Below, piece by piece: positions 8,288 to 16,128 of a stretch of 64,000 nt of DNA. This DNA is from RGIG5612 sp045616165 (lineage in GTDB: Bacteria; Bacillota; Clostridia; Lachnospirales; Lachnospiraceae), in assembly GCA_045616165.1 (NCBI GenBank), contig JAZLGF010000029.1:1-64000 (forward strand), given 5' to 3'. Position numbers and translations under genes: made by a program. Positions within the stretch are counted from its first letter, which is position 1. Each line of letters starts with the position of its first letter. A model generated the notes under the pieces. It did not search any database, had not been told where the DNA came from, and worked only from the letters and a program-made list of their open reading frames with translations.

Positions 8288-10336
8288 TTATTTAAATAAC
8301 CATGCTAAAATGCTTGGTGCATCGATTGCATTAAATACTGCCAAGAAAGCTGGAACAAATACTAATGAAACGATTGTCATAAGTTTGATAAGAATATTGA
8401 TTGAAGGACCTGATGTATCTTTGAAAGGATCGCCAACAGTATCACCAACAACTGCTGCTGCATGTGCTGCGCTACCTTTTCCACCATGTTTTCCGCCTTC
8501 AATATATTTCTTTGCATTATCCCATGCACCGCCAGAGTTACTCATGAATATAGCCATAAGAACACCTGATACAAGTGATCCAGCAAGAAGTCCGCCAAGA
8601 GCTTCAACACCAAGTAAGAACCCTACTATGATAGGAGCTACGATAGCGATAACAGCTGGAACGATCATTTGTTTTAATGCTGCGTTTGTTGAAATAGATA
8701 CGCATGTTTTGTAATCAGGAGTAGCCTTGCCTTCAAGAAGACCAGGAATCTCTCTGAACTGACGACGTACTTCTTCAATCATCTTGTTAGCAGCTTTAGA
8801 AACTGATGACATTGTAAGTGCTGAGAAGATAAATGTTAACATACCACCGATCAAAAGACCGATAACTACGTTTGCGTCTAAGATATTAATTGAAAGGATT
8901 GCTGTTGTGTTTGAATCAATCTTATCAGCAAAACTTGTAAAGAGTGCAAGAGCTGTAAGAGCTGCTGATCCAATAGCAAAACCTTTACCAATAGCTGCTG
9001 TTGTATTACCAACTGAGTCTAACTGGTCTGTGATGTTACGTACATCTTCTGGAAGACCTGACATTTCAGCAATACCACCAGCGTTATCAGCGATTGGGCC
9101 GTAAGCATCAACTGCTACTGTAATACCAGTTGTTGAAAGCATACCAACTGCTGCTAATGCGATTCCGAATACACCCATTAACATGTATGATACGAAGATA
9201 CCGATACAAATAAGGATGATTGGAAGAACTGTTGATCTCATACCTACTGAAAGACCTGAGATAATTGTTGTAGCAGAACCTGTTTCAGACTGCTTAGCAA
9301 TTTCTTTTACGCTTCCATATTTATCTGATGTGTAAACTTCTGTAAGTGTACCGATTAATAAACCAACAACGATACCAGCAACAACTGCGATAGCAGGTTT
9401 AACATCGCCTAAGAAGAAGATTGCGAAAAGGAATGCGCAAATGATAACAACTGCTGCTGAAACATATGTACCAATATTTAATGCAACCTGTGGGTTAGCG
9501 CCTTCTTTAGTACGTACGAATAATGTACCGATAATAGAAGCGATAAGACCAACTGCTGAAATAAGTACTGGGAATAATACATATGGGCTGAAAGCTACTT
9601 CATTGCCGCCACCAACAAATGCAACACCTAATGTAATAGCTGAGATAAATGAACCAACATATGATTCAAAAAGGTCAGCACCCATACCTGCAACGTCACC
9701 TACGTTATCACCAACGTTATCAGCGATAACAGCTGGGTTACGAGGATCGTCTTCAGGAATACCAGCTTCAACTTTACCAACTAAGTCAGCACCAACGTCA
9801 GCAGCTTTAGTATAAATACCACCACCAACACGTGCGAACAAAGCGATTGAAGAAGCACCAAGTGAGAATCCGAATAATACGTCAACATCACCTGTGATAA
9901 AGTAAATAGCACTTGCGCCTAAACATCCAAGACCAGCAACGCACATACCCATAACTGCGCCACCCTTGAAAGCTATTCCTAAAGCGCCGTTCATTCCTTG
10001 TGTTCTAGCAGCGTTAGCTGTACGAACGTTTGCCTTTGTTGCTACTGTCATTCCGAAGAATCCAGCAAGTACTGAGAATACAGCACCTACTAAGAAGCAA
10101 AGAGCTGTTACCCAGCTAATAGTAAAGCCAAGGATAAGTCCTAATACTAATACGAAAATAACAAGAATTTTGTACTCTGAAAATAAAAATGCTCTGGCAC
10201 CTTCTGCAATTGCTGCAGCGATTTGTTTCATCTTATCTGTGCCTGCATCACTTTTGGAAACGATTAAAGCAAGAATACCTGCATAAACTAATGCAAGGAT
10301 ACCTGCACCGATTCCGCACCACATTAATGCGCTCAT
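8288..10336 (-). CDS. hppA: Membrane-bound ion-translocating pyrophosphatase (K+-dependent type)
   Basis: Hydrolyses cytosolic pyrophosphate and pumps Na+ and/or H+ across the membrane. The 682-residue protein is almost wholly hydrophobic helices and contains the substrate-binding signatures DVGADLVGKVEAGIPEDD, NVGDNVGDVAGMGADLFE and, near the C-terminus, GDTVGDPFKDTSGPSINIL. The GNTTAAIGKG segment has alanine where K+-independent enzymes carry lysine, which places it in the K+-stimulated class, most clostridial members of which pump Na+. It is monocistronic with its own promoter and terminator. The pumped ion cannot be fixed without structural alignment. Confidence 0.96.
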   Translation of the reverse strand: MSALMWCGIGAGILALVYAGILALIVSKSDAGTDKMKQIAAAIAEGARAFLFSEYKILVIFVLVLGLILGFTISWVTALCFLVGAVFSVLAGFFGMTVATKANVRTANAARTQGMNGALGIAFKGGAVMGMCVAGLGCLGASAIYFITGDVDVLFGFSLGASSIALFARVGGGIYTKAADVGADLVGKVEAGIPEDDPRNPAVIADNVGDNVGDVAGMGADLFESYVGSFISAITLGVAFVGGGNEVAFSPYVLFPVLISAVGLIASIIGTLFVRTKEGANPQVALNIGTYVSAAVVIICAFLFAIFFLGDVKPAIAVVAGIVVGLLIGTLTEVYTSDKYGSVKEIAKQSETGSATTIISGLSVGMRSTVLPIILICIGIFVSYMLMGVFGIALAAVGMLSTTGITVAVDAYGPIADNAGGIAEMSGLPEDVRNITDQLDSVGNTTAAIGKGFAIGSAALTALALFTSFADKIDSNTTAILSINILDANVVIGLLIGGMLTFIFSALTMSSVSKAANKMIEEVRRQFREIPGLLEGKATPDYKTCVSISTNAALKQMIVPAVIAIVAPIIVGFLLGVEALGGLLAGSLVSGVLMAIFMSNSGGAWDNAKKYIEGGKHGGKGSAAHAAAVVGDTVGDPFKDTSGPSINILIKLMTIVSLVFVPAFLAVFNAIDAPSILAWLFK

Positions 10337-10391
10337 GATTATTTCTCCTTTTGTGTTTATTTACATTGCAATATAAATATGTAACATTACT

Positions 10392-10419
10392 ATTTTAATA
10401 GATAATAATATTAAGTCAA
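10392..10419 (-). promoter_or_regulatory. Promoter of hppA
   Basis: Leftward TTGACT (10414-10419), 16-base spacer, TAAAAT (10392-10397), about 55 bases before the hppA start. Hexamers and spacing fit sigma-A. Confidence 0.6.
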
Positions 10420-10444
10420 CCCGTTTTTTAGTATTTATGCAATT

Positions 10445-10472
10445 AAAAACCGCTTAGCATATGCTAAGCGGT
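10445..10472 (-). terminator. Terminator of rpsT
   Basis: A 24-base perfect palindrome built on ACCGCTTAGCAT (10449-10472) is followed leftward by TTTTTAATT. It lies 27 bases after the rpsT stop. Confidence 0.85.
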
Positions 10473-10499
10473 CTGTAACCTATTGACGTAAGCTTCTTA

Positions 10500-10763
10500 C
10501 TAAGCCATTTTGTTAACAGCTTTAGCAAGTCTAGAAACTTTACGGCTTACCATATTTTTATGATATACGCCTTTTGTTTCTGCTTTGTCTAATTCAACAG
10601 TAGCGAGTTTTAAAGCTTCGCTTGCTGCTGCCTTATCACCAGCTTCAATTGCAGCATAAACTTTCTTAATAGAAGTTTTTACTTTTGAGCGGATAGCTTT
10701 ATTTCTATCTGCTTTTTTCTGGTTTACTAAGATTCTTTTCTTTGCTGATTTAATATTAGCCAT
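10500..10763 (-). CDS. rpsT: 30S ribosomal protein S20
   Basis: Primary binder of 16S rRNA in the small subunit. The protein begins MANIKSAKKRILVNQKKADR and has the usual basic helical-bundle composition ending in VSRLAKAVNKMA. The ATG at 10763 gives 87 residues, the family norm, and is preceded by GGAGGAT; an upstream GTG overlaps that site and is rejected. The gene stands alone between a strong promoter with a structured leader and an intrinsic terminator. Confidence 0.97.
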   Translation of the reverse strand: MANIKSAKKRILVNQKKADRNKAIRSKVKTSIKKVYAAIEAGDKAAASEALKLATVELDKAETKGVYHKNMVSRKVSRLAKAVNKMA

Positions 10764-10866
10764 TTTATCCTCCACATTTTGCGGTTACTTTTCGCCTAGC
10801 GTTCCGAGAGAGTGTTGGAACTTTCTAAGCTCTCCTCTTACAGGCATGCGGACTTAGCCTGCAAGC
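10764..10866 (-). promoter_or_regulatory. Structured 5' leader of rpsT
   Basis: The roughly 100-nt leader between the promoter and the S20 start folds locally: CTTGCAGGC can pair with GCCTGTAAG, GAGAG with CTCTC, and TTCC with GGAA in adjoining hairpins. S20 synthesis is autoregulated in several bacteria, so an S20-binding leader is plausible. This is inference from position and foldability. Confidence 0.4.
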
Positions 10867-10872
10867 TTTGTT

Positions 10873-10901
10873 ATTTTACGGCAATAAATATCTCTTGTCA
10901 A
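10873..10901 (-). promoter_or_regulatory. Promoter of rpsT
   Basis: Leftward TTGACA (10896-10901), 17-base spacer, TAAAAT (10873-10878): a near-perfect sigma-A promoter, as expected for a ribosomal protein gene. Confidence 0.85.
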
Positions 10902-10902
10902 T

Positions 10903-10932
10903 ATAAAAGGGAGTGCTTTTTGCACTCCCTTT
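10903..10932 (-). terminator. Terminator after the surface-protein gene
   Basis: The 11-bp stem AAAGGGAGTGC with its complement (10906-10916, 10922-10932) around five T residues is followed leftward by TTTTATA. It closes the surface-protein gene just upstream of the rpsT promoter. Confidence 0.75.
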
Positions 10933-10952
10933 AAGACTTTTAGGCTATCTAA

Positions 10953-13325
10953 TTATCTATTAGATTTCTTTCTTGTAAAAGCGAAAACTCCGCTAGTAAG
11001 TATCAATGCTCCAAGAGCTACAAAAATCCAAAGCATTGCATTATCCTGATTGCCTGTTTTTGGATTAACTGCGCCGGCTGCAATCGTGTACGCACTAAAG
11101 TGAGTTGTCTCAAATATTGCCAAATACTGGTCACCTTTTTTTACAATGTCTGTTACAGGATGTCCTTTTGTGTCCTTATCGTTATATGCCATTACCTCTG
11201 CCCCAGCCTTAAACTTGTCATAGTATTCCTTTGTAACTGGCATGGTTACTGTGAAAACATCATATTGTTCTTTTTGATTTTTATCCATATAAACAGCCTT
11301 TGTAATCGAACTTCCTGTAGCCGTAGAACTCAATTCGAAGTCATATGTTATGCCTTCTTCTAAATCGAATTTTTTCATATTAGCATCATGTGCGTCATCA
11401 CCCTTTTTAAGTTTTTCAACTTTTAAGTACATGTCCAGTGGTACTGCTGTTATGTCTACTTTTACTGATGCTTTTGTCTCAACATCAATAGATTCTACTG
11501 CTAAATTAGAATAATATTCTGCTTTCGTATCATCAATAACTATATTATATCTAACTGCATGGTCCATAATATAATATTTATTTTCAGCTGTTGTTAATTT
11601 ATCTTCAGTTTCTTTGCCTTTAATATCTGTGATAGGCGCAATAGTTTCCGGTGTTTCATTAGGGTTTTGAGCATGTTGCTGTTTTCTCATATTTAAGTAT
11701 GATATTGCAGTCTCTTCTGGTGATCCAGGTTCAATAATTCTATTAAATTTATGCTTTGCTAGACGATTTTCAATTTCTTGTGCATAAGCTAAATAGCTAG
11801 TAGAATCTATTTTTGACGATATATAAAAGACCCTCGCTGAAGCTACTCCAACATTATCAACAATTGCATAAACGCATCCGTCATACGCTAATACAAGCTT
11901 CCCTATATAAAGTCCATCAGATGATGCACCATCCTCAGGTCTAAAATCTGCACGTACTGTTAAATATGCCTTTATGTTTGTGTTATCCAAAACGTCTTCT
12001 CTAAATTCTCTAGAAAAATTAATCATATTAGCTAATCTATCAGTACCACCTATCATGCTGTTTCTTGTTGATTCATAATAATTAAATAAATCCAAATCTT
12101 CTACTGTATAGAAATTTTCTTGATAAACATTATATTTTTTATCAGGATGAATGCTTTGTACTGTCTTGATTTTCTTTATTGCTTTATCAACTTGGCTTAC
12201 CGCTTTATCATTTAGTGGTCCGGAAAAAGTTACCTCAATATCTTTTACATCATATAATTTTGGATAATTACCAAATGCATCTTGTTTTGCTGTAATCGTT
12301 ACTTTTCCGTTTGTAACAGTTGTTTCAAAAATAACACCTGTTGGTTTGTTGTCCAATGAATCCAAGTACGCATCTACCGCTGCCTTAATATCATTATTGT
12401 CAGTAAATTTAACACTGTTTATATACAATTTGCCCGTTGAAGTAATATTGTCTAGAAATCTTTTTACAGCTGTTAATTTACTATCTCCATCTTTAATAGT
12501 AATTTCAACACTATTATTTTCATTATCTATTAATCTATAATCGTTTTCCTGTGGTGGTCGTCCGCTTACAGTTGCATACATCAGGCTCAATTTATCCCCT
12601 GTTTTAACATCACTATTCAAATACTTTTCATTATCGCTTCCAGGATCTTTTAAGCTAAATTGCATAGGTAATCCTTGGACTTGTTTTTTAATATCTTCGT
12701 ATGTTCCATACTTTGAATCTGGTTTTGATAGTCCCTCTTTCATATAACTTAATGTCATTTTGATAGTTTGTGTATTAACGACATATCTAAAGCTATTTGG
12801 ATCTGCATAACCGCTTGCATCTGGGGTAATATAATAACCATCATACTCTTTATTCAATGTTATTGGATCAAGTACAATACCTGTGATTGAAGTTTGCTTT
12901 TCTTCACCGCCATGCTCGCCCCCACCCATTTTTTGGTTAAGCGTAAACCTATACTCACCGGCTTCTGTCATAGTCACATTAAATGTTGAAATCTGACCTT
13001 CTTTACTTGTAGGGTAAATAGATTGAGGTGATTCTTCTATGCCCATTTGTGATTTTTCTATGCAATAGTTTGTTTCTACATCTTTACCTGTAACAACAAT
13101 CACTACTTCATCATTCAAATTAAATGAATGTCCTTCCTGTTCAGGCTCGTCTATTTTTACTGATGTTTCAATTGGTGTACCACCAATTGTGCAAGTAAAA
13201 GTAGCACCTACCATGCCTGGTGTTAGACTAAATAAAATTTTCCCATCTGCAGCCAATGCAATTGTTGGTAACAATGCTACTATCATTGCTACAGTTAAAA
13301 ATATTGCCAACAACTTCTTTTTCAT
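10953..13325 (-). CDS. Large sortase-anchored surface protein
   Basis: A 790-residue secreted protein of no recognised family. It has a classical signal peptide (MKKKLLAIFLTVAMIVALLP, cleavage near ALAA), a long polar extracellular region rich in Thr, Lys and Asp without an obvious enzyme motif, and a C-terminal cell-wall sorting signal: NPKTG, then a hydrophobic stretch (LWIFVALGALILTSGVFAF) and the basic tail TRKKSNR. It should be anchored to peptidoglycan by a sortase, none of which is in this window. Expression appears to be driven by a promoter with a poly-G spacer at 13404-13435, so it may be phase variable. The ATG follows GAGGGGAG at good spacing. Possible roles are adhesion or polymer binding, unproven. 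Confidence 0.88.
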   Translation of the reverse strand: MKKKLLAIFLTVAMIVALLPTIALAADGKILFSLTPGMVGATFTCTIGGTPIETSVKIDEPEQEGHSFNLNDEVVIVVTGKDVETNYCIEKSQMGIEESPQSIYPTSKEGQISTFNVTMTEAGEYRFTLNQKMGGGEHGGEEKQTSITGIVLDPITLNKEYDGYYITPDASGYADPNSFRYVVNTQTIKMTLSYMKEGLSKPDSKYGTYEDIKKQVQGLPMQFSLKDPGSDNEKYLNSDVKTGDKLSLMYATVSGRPPQENDYRLIDNENNSVEITIKDGDSKLTAVKRFLDNITSTGKLYINSVKFTDNNDIKAAVDAYLDSLDNKPTGVIFETTVTNGKVTITAKQDAFGNYPKLYDVKDIEVTFSGPLNDKAVSQVDKAIKKIKTVQSIHPDKKYNVYQENFYTVEDLDLFNYYESTRNSMIGGTDRLANMINFSREFREDVLDNTNIKAYLTVRADFRPEDGASSDGLYIGKLVLAYDGCVYAIVDNVGVASARVFYISSKIDSTSYLAYAQEIENRLAKHKFNRIIEPGSPEETAISYLNMRKQQHAQNPNETPETIAPITDIKGKETEDKLTTAENKYYIMDHAVRYNIVIDDTKAEYYSNLAVESIDVETKASVKVDITAVPLDMYLKVEKLKKGDDAHDANMKKFDLEEGITYDFELSSTATGSSITKAVYMDKNQKEQYDVFTVTMPVTKEYYDKFKAGAEVMAYNDKDTKGHPVTDIVKKGDQYLAIFETTHFSAYTIAAGAVNPKTGNQDNAMLWIFVALGALILTSGVFAFTRKKSNR

Positions 13326-13436
13326 AATCTTTTTCTCCCCTCAGAAGTATATATAAATAGTCATAGGTAAACACTTCGCCTATGTTACAACTTATCACTA
13401 TATATTCTACCCCCCCCCCGAAGCATTTTCGTCAAT
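13315..13436 (-). repeat. Duplicated promoter/leader, copy A
   Basis: About 122 bases, from the first codons of the surface protein through leader and promoter, match 15843-15963 with two substitutions in the leader plus differences at the poly-C/G tract. Shared parts are the -35 and -10 boxes, a CATAGG/CCTATG hairpin, the GAGGGGAG ribosome binding site and the start of the signal peptide. The leader is thus a duplicated cassette. Confidence 0.95.
13404..13435 (-). promoter_or_regulatory. Promoter with 10-G homopolymer in its spacer (candidate phase switch)
   Basis: Leftward TTGACG (13430-13435) and TAGAAT (13404-13409) each match the sigma-A consensus at five of six bases. The spacer is 20 bases and ends in ten consecutive G residues (13410-13419 on the complement). 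Optimal spacing is 17, so the present tract length should give a weak promoter, and slipped-strand loss of two to four G residues would strengthen it. The companion copy has eight G residues and a 19-base spacer. Confidence 0.75.
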
Positions 13437-13463
13437 AGCCCTTCACCGTTTCCACCGTTTTTA

Positions 13464-13517
13464 GAGAGGAAGTCCACTAAAAATGCTAATTTGCCTTCAA
13501 AACATAGACTTCCTCTC
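13464..13517. repeat. 11-bp inverted repeat upstream of the surface-protein promoter
   Basis: GAGAGGAAGTC (13464-13474) is exactly reverse-complemented at 13507-13517 around a 32-base loop. It lies just upstream of the poly-G promoter and may be an operator or transcript-end structure. Nothing else in 13437-13596 looks genic. Confidence 0.5.
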
Positions 13518-13532
13518 CGATTTATCATTTTA

Positions 13533-13562
13533 AAAGAGACAACACCAAAGCATTGTCTCTTT
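13533..13562. terminator. Probable bidirectional terminator hairpin
   Basis: AAAGAGACAA (13533-13542) pairs with TTGTCTCTTT (13553-13562) around a ten-base loop, with A/T runs on both sides. It separates the toxin-antitoxin operon from the surface-protein promoter. Confidence 0.55.
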
Positions 13563-13596
13563 TGTCTATATCATTTTTTAGATAATCTTACTGTGC

Positions 13597-13623
13597 AAAA
13601 AACCGACAGCCATTGGATATCGG
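13597..13623 (-). terminator. Short terminator after hepT
   Basis: Leftward, CCGATA pairs with TGTCGG (with a G-T pair) around a nine-base loop, followed by TTTTTTG. It begins six bases after the hepT stop. Confidence 0.6.
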
Positions 13624-13629
13624 CGTGAA

Positions 13630-13998
13630 TTATTTATTTGTCTTTTTTCTACTCTTACGTGCTAATTCTGAGGTGCAAAATTTAAGCAAAATTGGGATAT
13701 CTTCTGTTGCCGTTTCCCATACAAGCTCTTCATCAAGTGTACCATAATCATGTGCAACAATATTTCTCATTCCTTTGATGTTTGACCAAGGGATTTGCTT
13801 TGCCGTCTTAGTTCTATATTCTTCACTTAGGCTTCCACTTAATTCGCCAATTTGAAGTATACACATGGAAACGGCATTGAAATATGCTCTATCACTAACA
13901 AAAATATTGAAGTCTTTTCCAAATCTTTCAATAAATATCTCAATATCACAACAATATCTTTTTATGTGTTGTAAAATGCTTTGGTCTTTGTTAACCAT
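13630..13998 (-). CDS. hepT: HEPN-domain toxin of the HepT/MntA family
   Basis: A 122-residue all-helical HEPN protein with the catalytic RNase motif R-X4-H-X-Y (RNIVAHDY, about residue 78). In studied HepT/MntA pairs the HEPN protein is an RNase toxin that the nucleotidyltransferase partner silences by AMPylating the tyrosine of this motif. Here the HepT frame begins eight bases inside the antitoxin gene, so the two are translationally coupled, antitoxin first. A basic tail (RKSRKKTNK) ends the protein. Toxicity and target are inferred from the family. Confidence 0.88.
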   Translation of the reverse strand: MVNKDQSILQHIKRYCCDIEIFIERFGKDFNIFVSDRAYFNAVSMCILQIGELSGSLSEEYRTKTAKQIPWSNIKGMRNIVAHDYGTLDEELVWETATEDIPILLKFCTSELARKSRKKTNK

Positions 13999-14512
13999 AA
14001 ATCTTCACTCTTTCTTTCATAACCTGATTAATAAAATCCATTTGATTTTTAACCGTGCTAGATTGATTTAACGACTGCAACGTAACCAGATCAATATTTT
14101 TTCCAACTGCTTGGGCAAGTTCATTAAAAAGTGCATTCATTCCAAATATTCCATGTACTTTTGAGCCTTCACGATCTATCAAAATATCAATATCACTATC
14201 TTCTGTTGCTTCATCTCGTGCATAAGAACCAAATATATACACGCTACGCAGTTTATATTTTTTAGCAATTGGAGTGATTAGTTCTTTGATTTTACATATG
14301 TTAAAAGAGGATGAATTAAAACGTTCTTTCAAAATTTCATCTACCGAACAATCCATCGCATTTGCAATTTTAAATAATGTTTCACCTGTACATTTTGCAA
14401 TGTCAGTTTTTCCAATGCAAATATCATTAAGTGTTCCATATGGCAAATCGCATTTCTTTGATAATTGATATTTGGTTATATGATTTTGTTGTAAATAATC
14501 ATTAATTATCAT
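13991..14512 (-). CDS. mntA: XRE-type HTH fused to MntA-like nucleotidyltransferase (antitoxin)
   Basis: A 173-residue protein with two parts. Residues 1-60 form a Cro/C1-type helix-turn-helix (ITKYQLSKKCDLPYGTLNDI); the C-terminal part is a minimal nucleotidyltransferase with the GSX10DXD motif GSYARDEATEDSDID. The latter is the AMP-transferring antitoxin of HEPN/MNT modules. The fused HTH probably lets it repress its own operon. The ATG at 14512 is chosen because GGAGGAAC lies directly upstream. Most MntA proteins lack the DNA-binding domain, so the fusion is a noteworthy variant. Confidence 0.88.
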   Translation of the reverse strand: MIINDYLQQNHITKYQLSKKCDLPYGTLNDICIGKTDIAKCTGETLFKIANAMDCSVDEILKERFNSSSFNICKIKELITPIAKKYKLRSVYIFGSYARDEATEDSDIDILIDREGSKVHGIFGMNALFNELAQAVGKNIDLVTLQSLNQSSTVKNQMDFINQVMKERVKIYG

Positions 14513-14674
14513 ATTTCGTTCCTCCGAATGTATTATAACGGTATTCCGAAATATTTGCAATTATATTTACAACACGAAGTGATTCAACTATATCGTTTAC
14601 AAGTCCAAAAAAGTTTAAGCCCTTTACCCCACAACGTTAATAATATTTCAAGTTCTGTTTTCTTTTTTTATATG

Positions 14675-14705
14675 AAAAAAGGGAGCACTTACATCGAAAT
14701 GCTCC
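14675..14705 (-). terminator. Terminator after the lipoprotein/anchor remnant
   Basis: GGAGCA (complement of 14700-14705) pairs with TGCTCC (complement of 14682-14687), followed leftward by CTTTTTTC. It is a good intrinsic terminator placed downstream of the decayed anchor sequence, and probably once served that gene. The rest of 14513-14741 holds no visible gene. Confidence 0.7.
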
Positions 14706-14741
14706 GCTTAAATACTTATCTTTGTTATTATCTACTACTAT

Positions 14742-14880
14742 CTAGTTTTTTTATTGCTATATGCTAAAACACCACTAGCTAATATCATTGCCCCAAGCGC
14801 CACAAAGTATTCGTTCTGTATTAACCCAAGTAAAACTAGTTATATTTTTTGCATTATAACTAATCGTAAAAGTATATGTA
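14742..14880 (-). pseudogene. Decayed C-terminus of a sortase-anchored surface protein
   Basis: Leftward translation gives EYFVALGAMILASGVLAYSN then KKTR and a stop at 14742-14744, closely matching the membrane anchor of the protein at 10953-13325 (FVALGALILTSGVFAFTRKK). A neighbouring frame just upstream reads YTFTISYNAKNITSFTWVN, so the two parts are separated by a frameshift, and no start or LPXTG-like motif remains. It directly follows the lipoprotein stop at 14885 and precedes an intrinsic terminator. The likely explanation is that a second anchored protein gene lost its 5' part, perhaps by recombination between the duplicated leaders. Confidence 0.75.
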
Positions 14881-14884
14881 CTGT

Positions 14885-15853
14885 TTATTTTGTAATGACA
14901 AATTTTTCAGAAACATCTATAACAGGCATTTCTGTTACTTCATCCCACTCATAAGATGAAATATTGGTTGTTCCATATATTGTCGATAAATCTACATCTT
15001 TTGAATCTACAAATTCAACAAAATTTTCATCAGATATATTTCTTGTTCTAGACATTCCGCTACATTTTGCAATATCGATTCTCATTGCACCCGGCAACAA
15101 AGTAGAATATAGTTGACCTCCCGCATCAGCACTATGTCCATTAACTTTTAATCCGTACTCTGTTATAGTTTCCGAACCATTATTAATTGGTACGTTTGTT
15201 TCATCATATGGTGGATTCAATGATAAATAATTTGTTACTGGTAACATCAAATTTGATTTGTTACGTGTATCAATATAAAGTGTAACCCCATCTTCATCTT
15301 CAACTCTATTTATATAAACTGTAACGTATTCATTATCTACATAACATTTTCCTTCTGGTTGCGATGGCTTTTCAATATCCATTTCTTTTCCGTATGTTAA
15401 TATTGAACAAGTTATATCTTTAGTTTCATAACTAGACATATTATCTAAGGTAAAAGAAAAATCCACTTTAGAGATATCTTTTATTCCGTATAATGCTATT
15501 TCTTCAGCTTCAATAACTACTTTTCCATCGCAAGTATCACCAGCATAAACTTGAAAATCCGCAAATGCGTTTACAGAATAAAATCCATTTAAGGTAGTTC
15601 CCATTAGTAAAGCAGACACATCATTATTATCATCTTTATTTTCAAATGATAAATTAATGGCAAATCTTCCCTTACTATCGTAATCCATTTTTGTTGCCGT
15701 GATTTTAAGGTCTGCTTCATCATAGCAAACGATATTTTCGACAAATTTTTGTTCTTCTTTAGTATCCTCCTCGGATTTCTTTGCATTACCACAACCAATT
15801 AGTGATAACGCAAGTATAAAAATCATTAATACTGCGAAAATTTTCTTTTTCAT
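14885..15853 (-). CDS. Surface lipoprotein of unknown function
   Basis: A 322-residue lipoprotein. The signal peptide MKKKIFAVLMIFILALSLIG ends in lipobox LIGC, so it should be lipidated on Cys 21 and tethered to the outer face of the membrane. The mature part begins with a charged linker (KKSEEDTKEEQK) and appears to be beta-rich; no enzyme motif is recognised. It shares its first codons, ribosome binding site, leader and poly-G promoter with the anchored protein at 10953-13325, though the mature proteins are unrelated by eye. Its stop is followed immediately by the anchor remnant. Confidence 0.85.
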   Translation of the reverse strand: MKKKIFAVLMIFILALSLIGCGNAKKSEEDTKEEQKFVENIVCYDEADLKITATKMDYDSKGRFAINLSFENKDDNNDVSALLMGTTLNGFYSVNAFADFQVYAGDTCDGKVVIEAEEIALYGIKDISKVDFSFTLDNMSSYETKDITCSILTYGKEMDIEKPSQPEGKCYVDNEYVTVYINRVEDEDGVTLYIDTRNKSNLMLPVTNYLSLNPPYDETNVPINNGSETITEYGLKVNGHSADAGGQLYSTLLPGAMRIDIAKCSGMSRTRNISDENFVEFVDSKDVDLSTIYGTTNISSYEWDEVTEMPVIDVSEKFVITK

Positions 15854-15963
15854 AATCTTTTTCTCCCCTCAGAAGTATATATAAATAGTCATAGGTAAAC
15901 TCTTCACCTATGTTACAACTTATCACTATATATTCTAGCCCCCCCCAAAGCATTTTCGTCAAT
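15843..15963 (-). repeat. Duplicated promoter/leader, copy B
   Basis: This is the second copy of the cassette at 13315-13436. The two substitutions in the leader fall in the CATAGG/CCTATG hairpin, where one of them allows an extra base pair, consistent with a conserved RNA fold. It sits directly behind the terminator of tRNA-Leu. Confidence 0.95.
15932..15962 (-). promoter_or_regulatory. Promoter with 8-G homopolymer in its spacer (candidate phase switch)
   Basis: Leftward TTGACG (15957-15962) and TAGAAT (15932-15937) enclose a 19-base spacer containing eight G residues (complement of 15939-15946) and one C before the -10 box. Compared with copy A, the spacer is one base shorter. The same hexamers with different tract lengths support a length-variable switch. 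Confidence 0.75.
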
Positions 15964-15964
15964 C

Positions 15965-15997
15965 AAAAAACAGAGCGCTACTAGCACTCTGTTTTTT
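15965..15997 (-). terminator. Terminator of tRNA-Leu
   Basis: AAAAAACAGAGCGCT (15965-15979) pairs with AGCACTCTGTTTTTT (15983-15997) with one mismatch, giving a U-run on the leftward transcript immediately after the tRNA. Confidence 0.85.
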
Positions 15998-16001
15998 ATT
16001 A

Positions 16002-16085
16002 TGCGGATAACAGGACTTGAACCTGCATGAGCGAATGCTCACATGGACCTGAACCATGCGCGTCTGCCAATTCCGCCATATCCGC
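16002..16085 (-). tRNA. tRNA-Leu (anticodon CAG)
   Basis: 84 nt on the minus strand. The acceptor stem GCGGATA/TATCCGC with discriminator A, anticodon stem CATGG/CCATG around loop TTCAGGT, a long variable arm TGAGCATTCGCTCA and T arm GCAGG-TTCAAGT-CCTGT are all visible. The loop places CAG at the anticodon, reading CUG. The long variable arm confirms a class II tRNA. CCA is not encoded. Confidence 0.95.
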
Positions 16086-16128
16086 CAAGCCTTAGCATTG
16101 TATCATTTTTATGTGCAAAAATAAATCA

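Noticed and set aside
9441..9815. Rightward frames opposite hppA
   Set aside because: They mirror the Ala/Gly-rich membrane protein on the other strand and have no ribosome binding site.
10407..16000. Insertion sequence in the surface locus
   Set aside because: No transposase frame or terminal inverted repeats; the repeated segment is a promoter/leader cassette, not an IS end.
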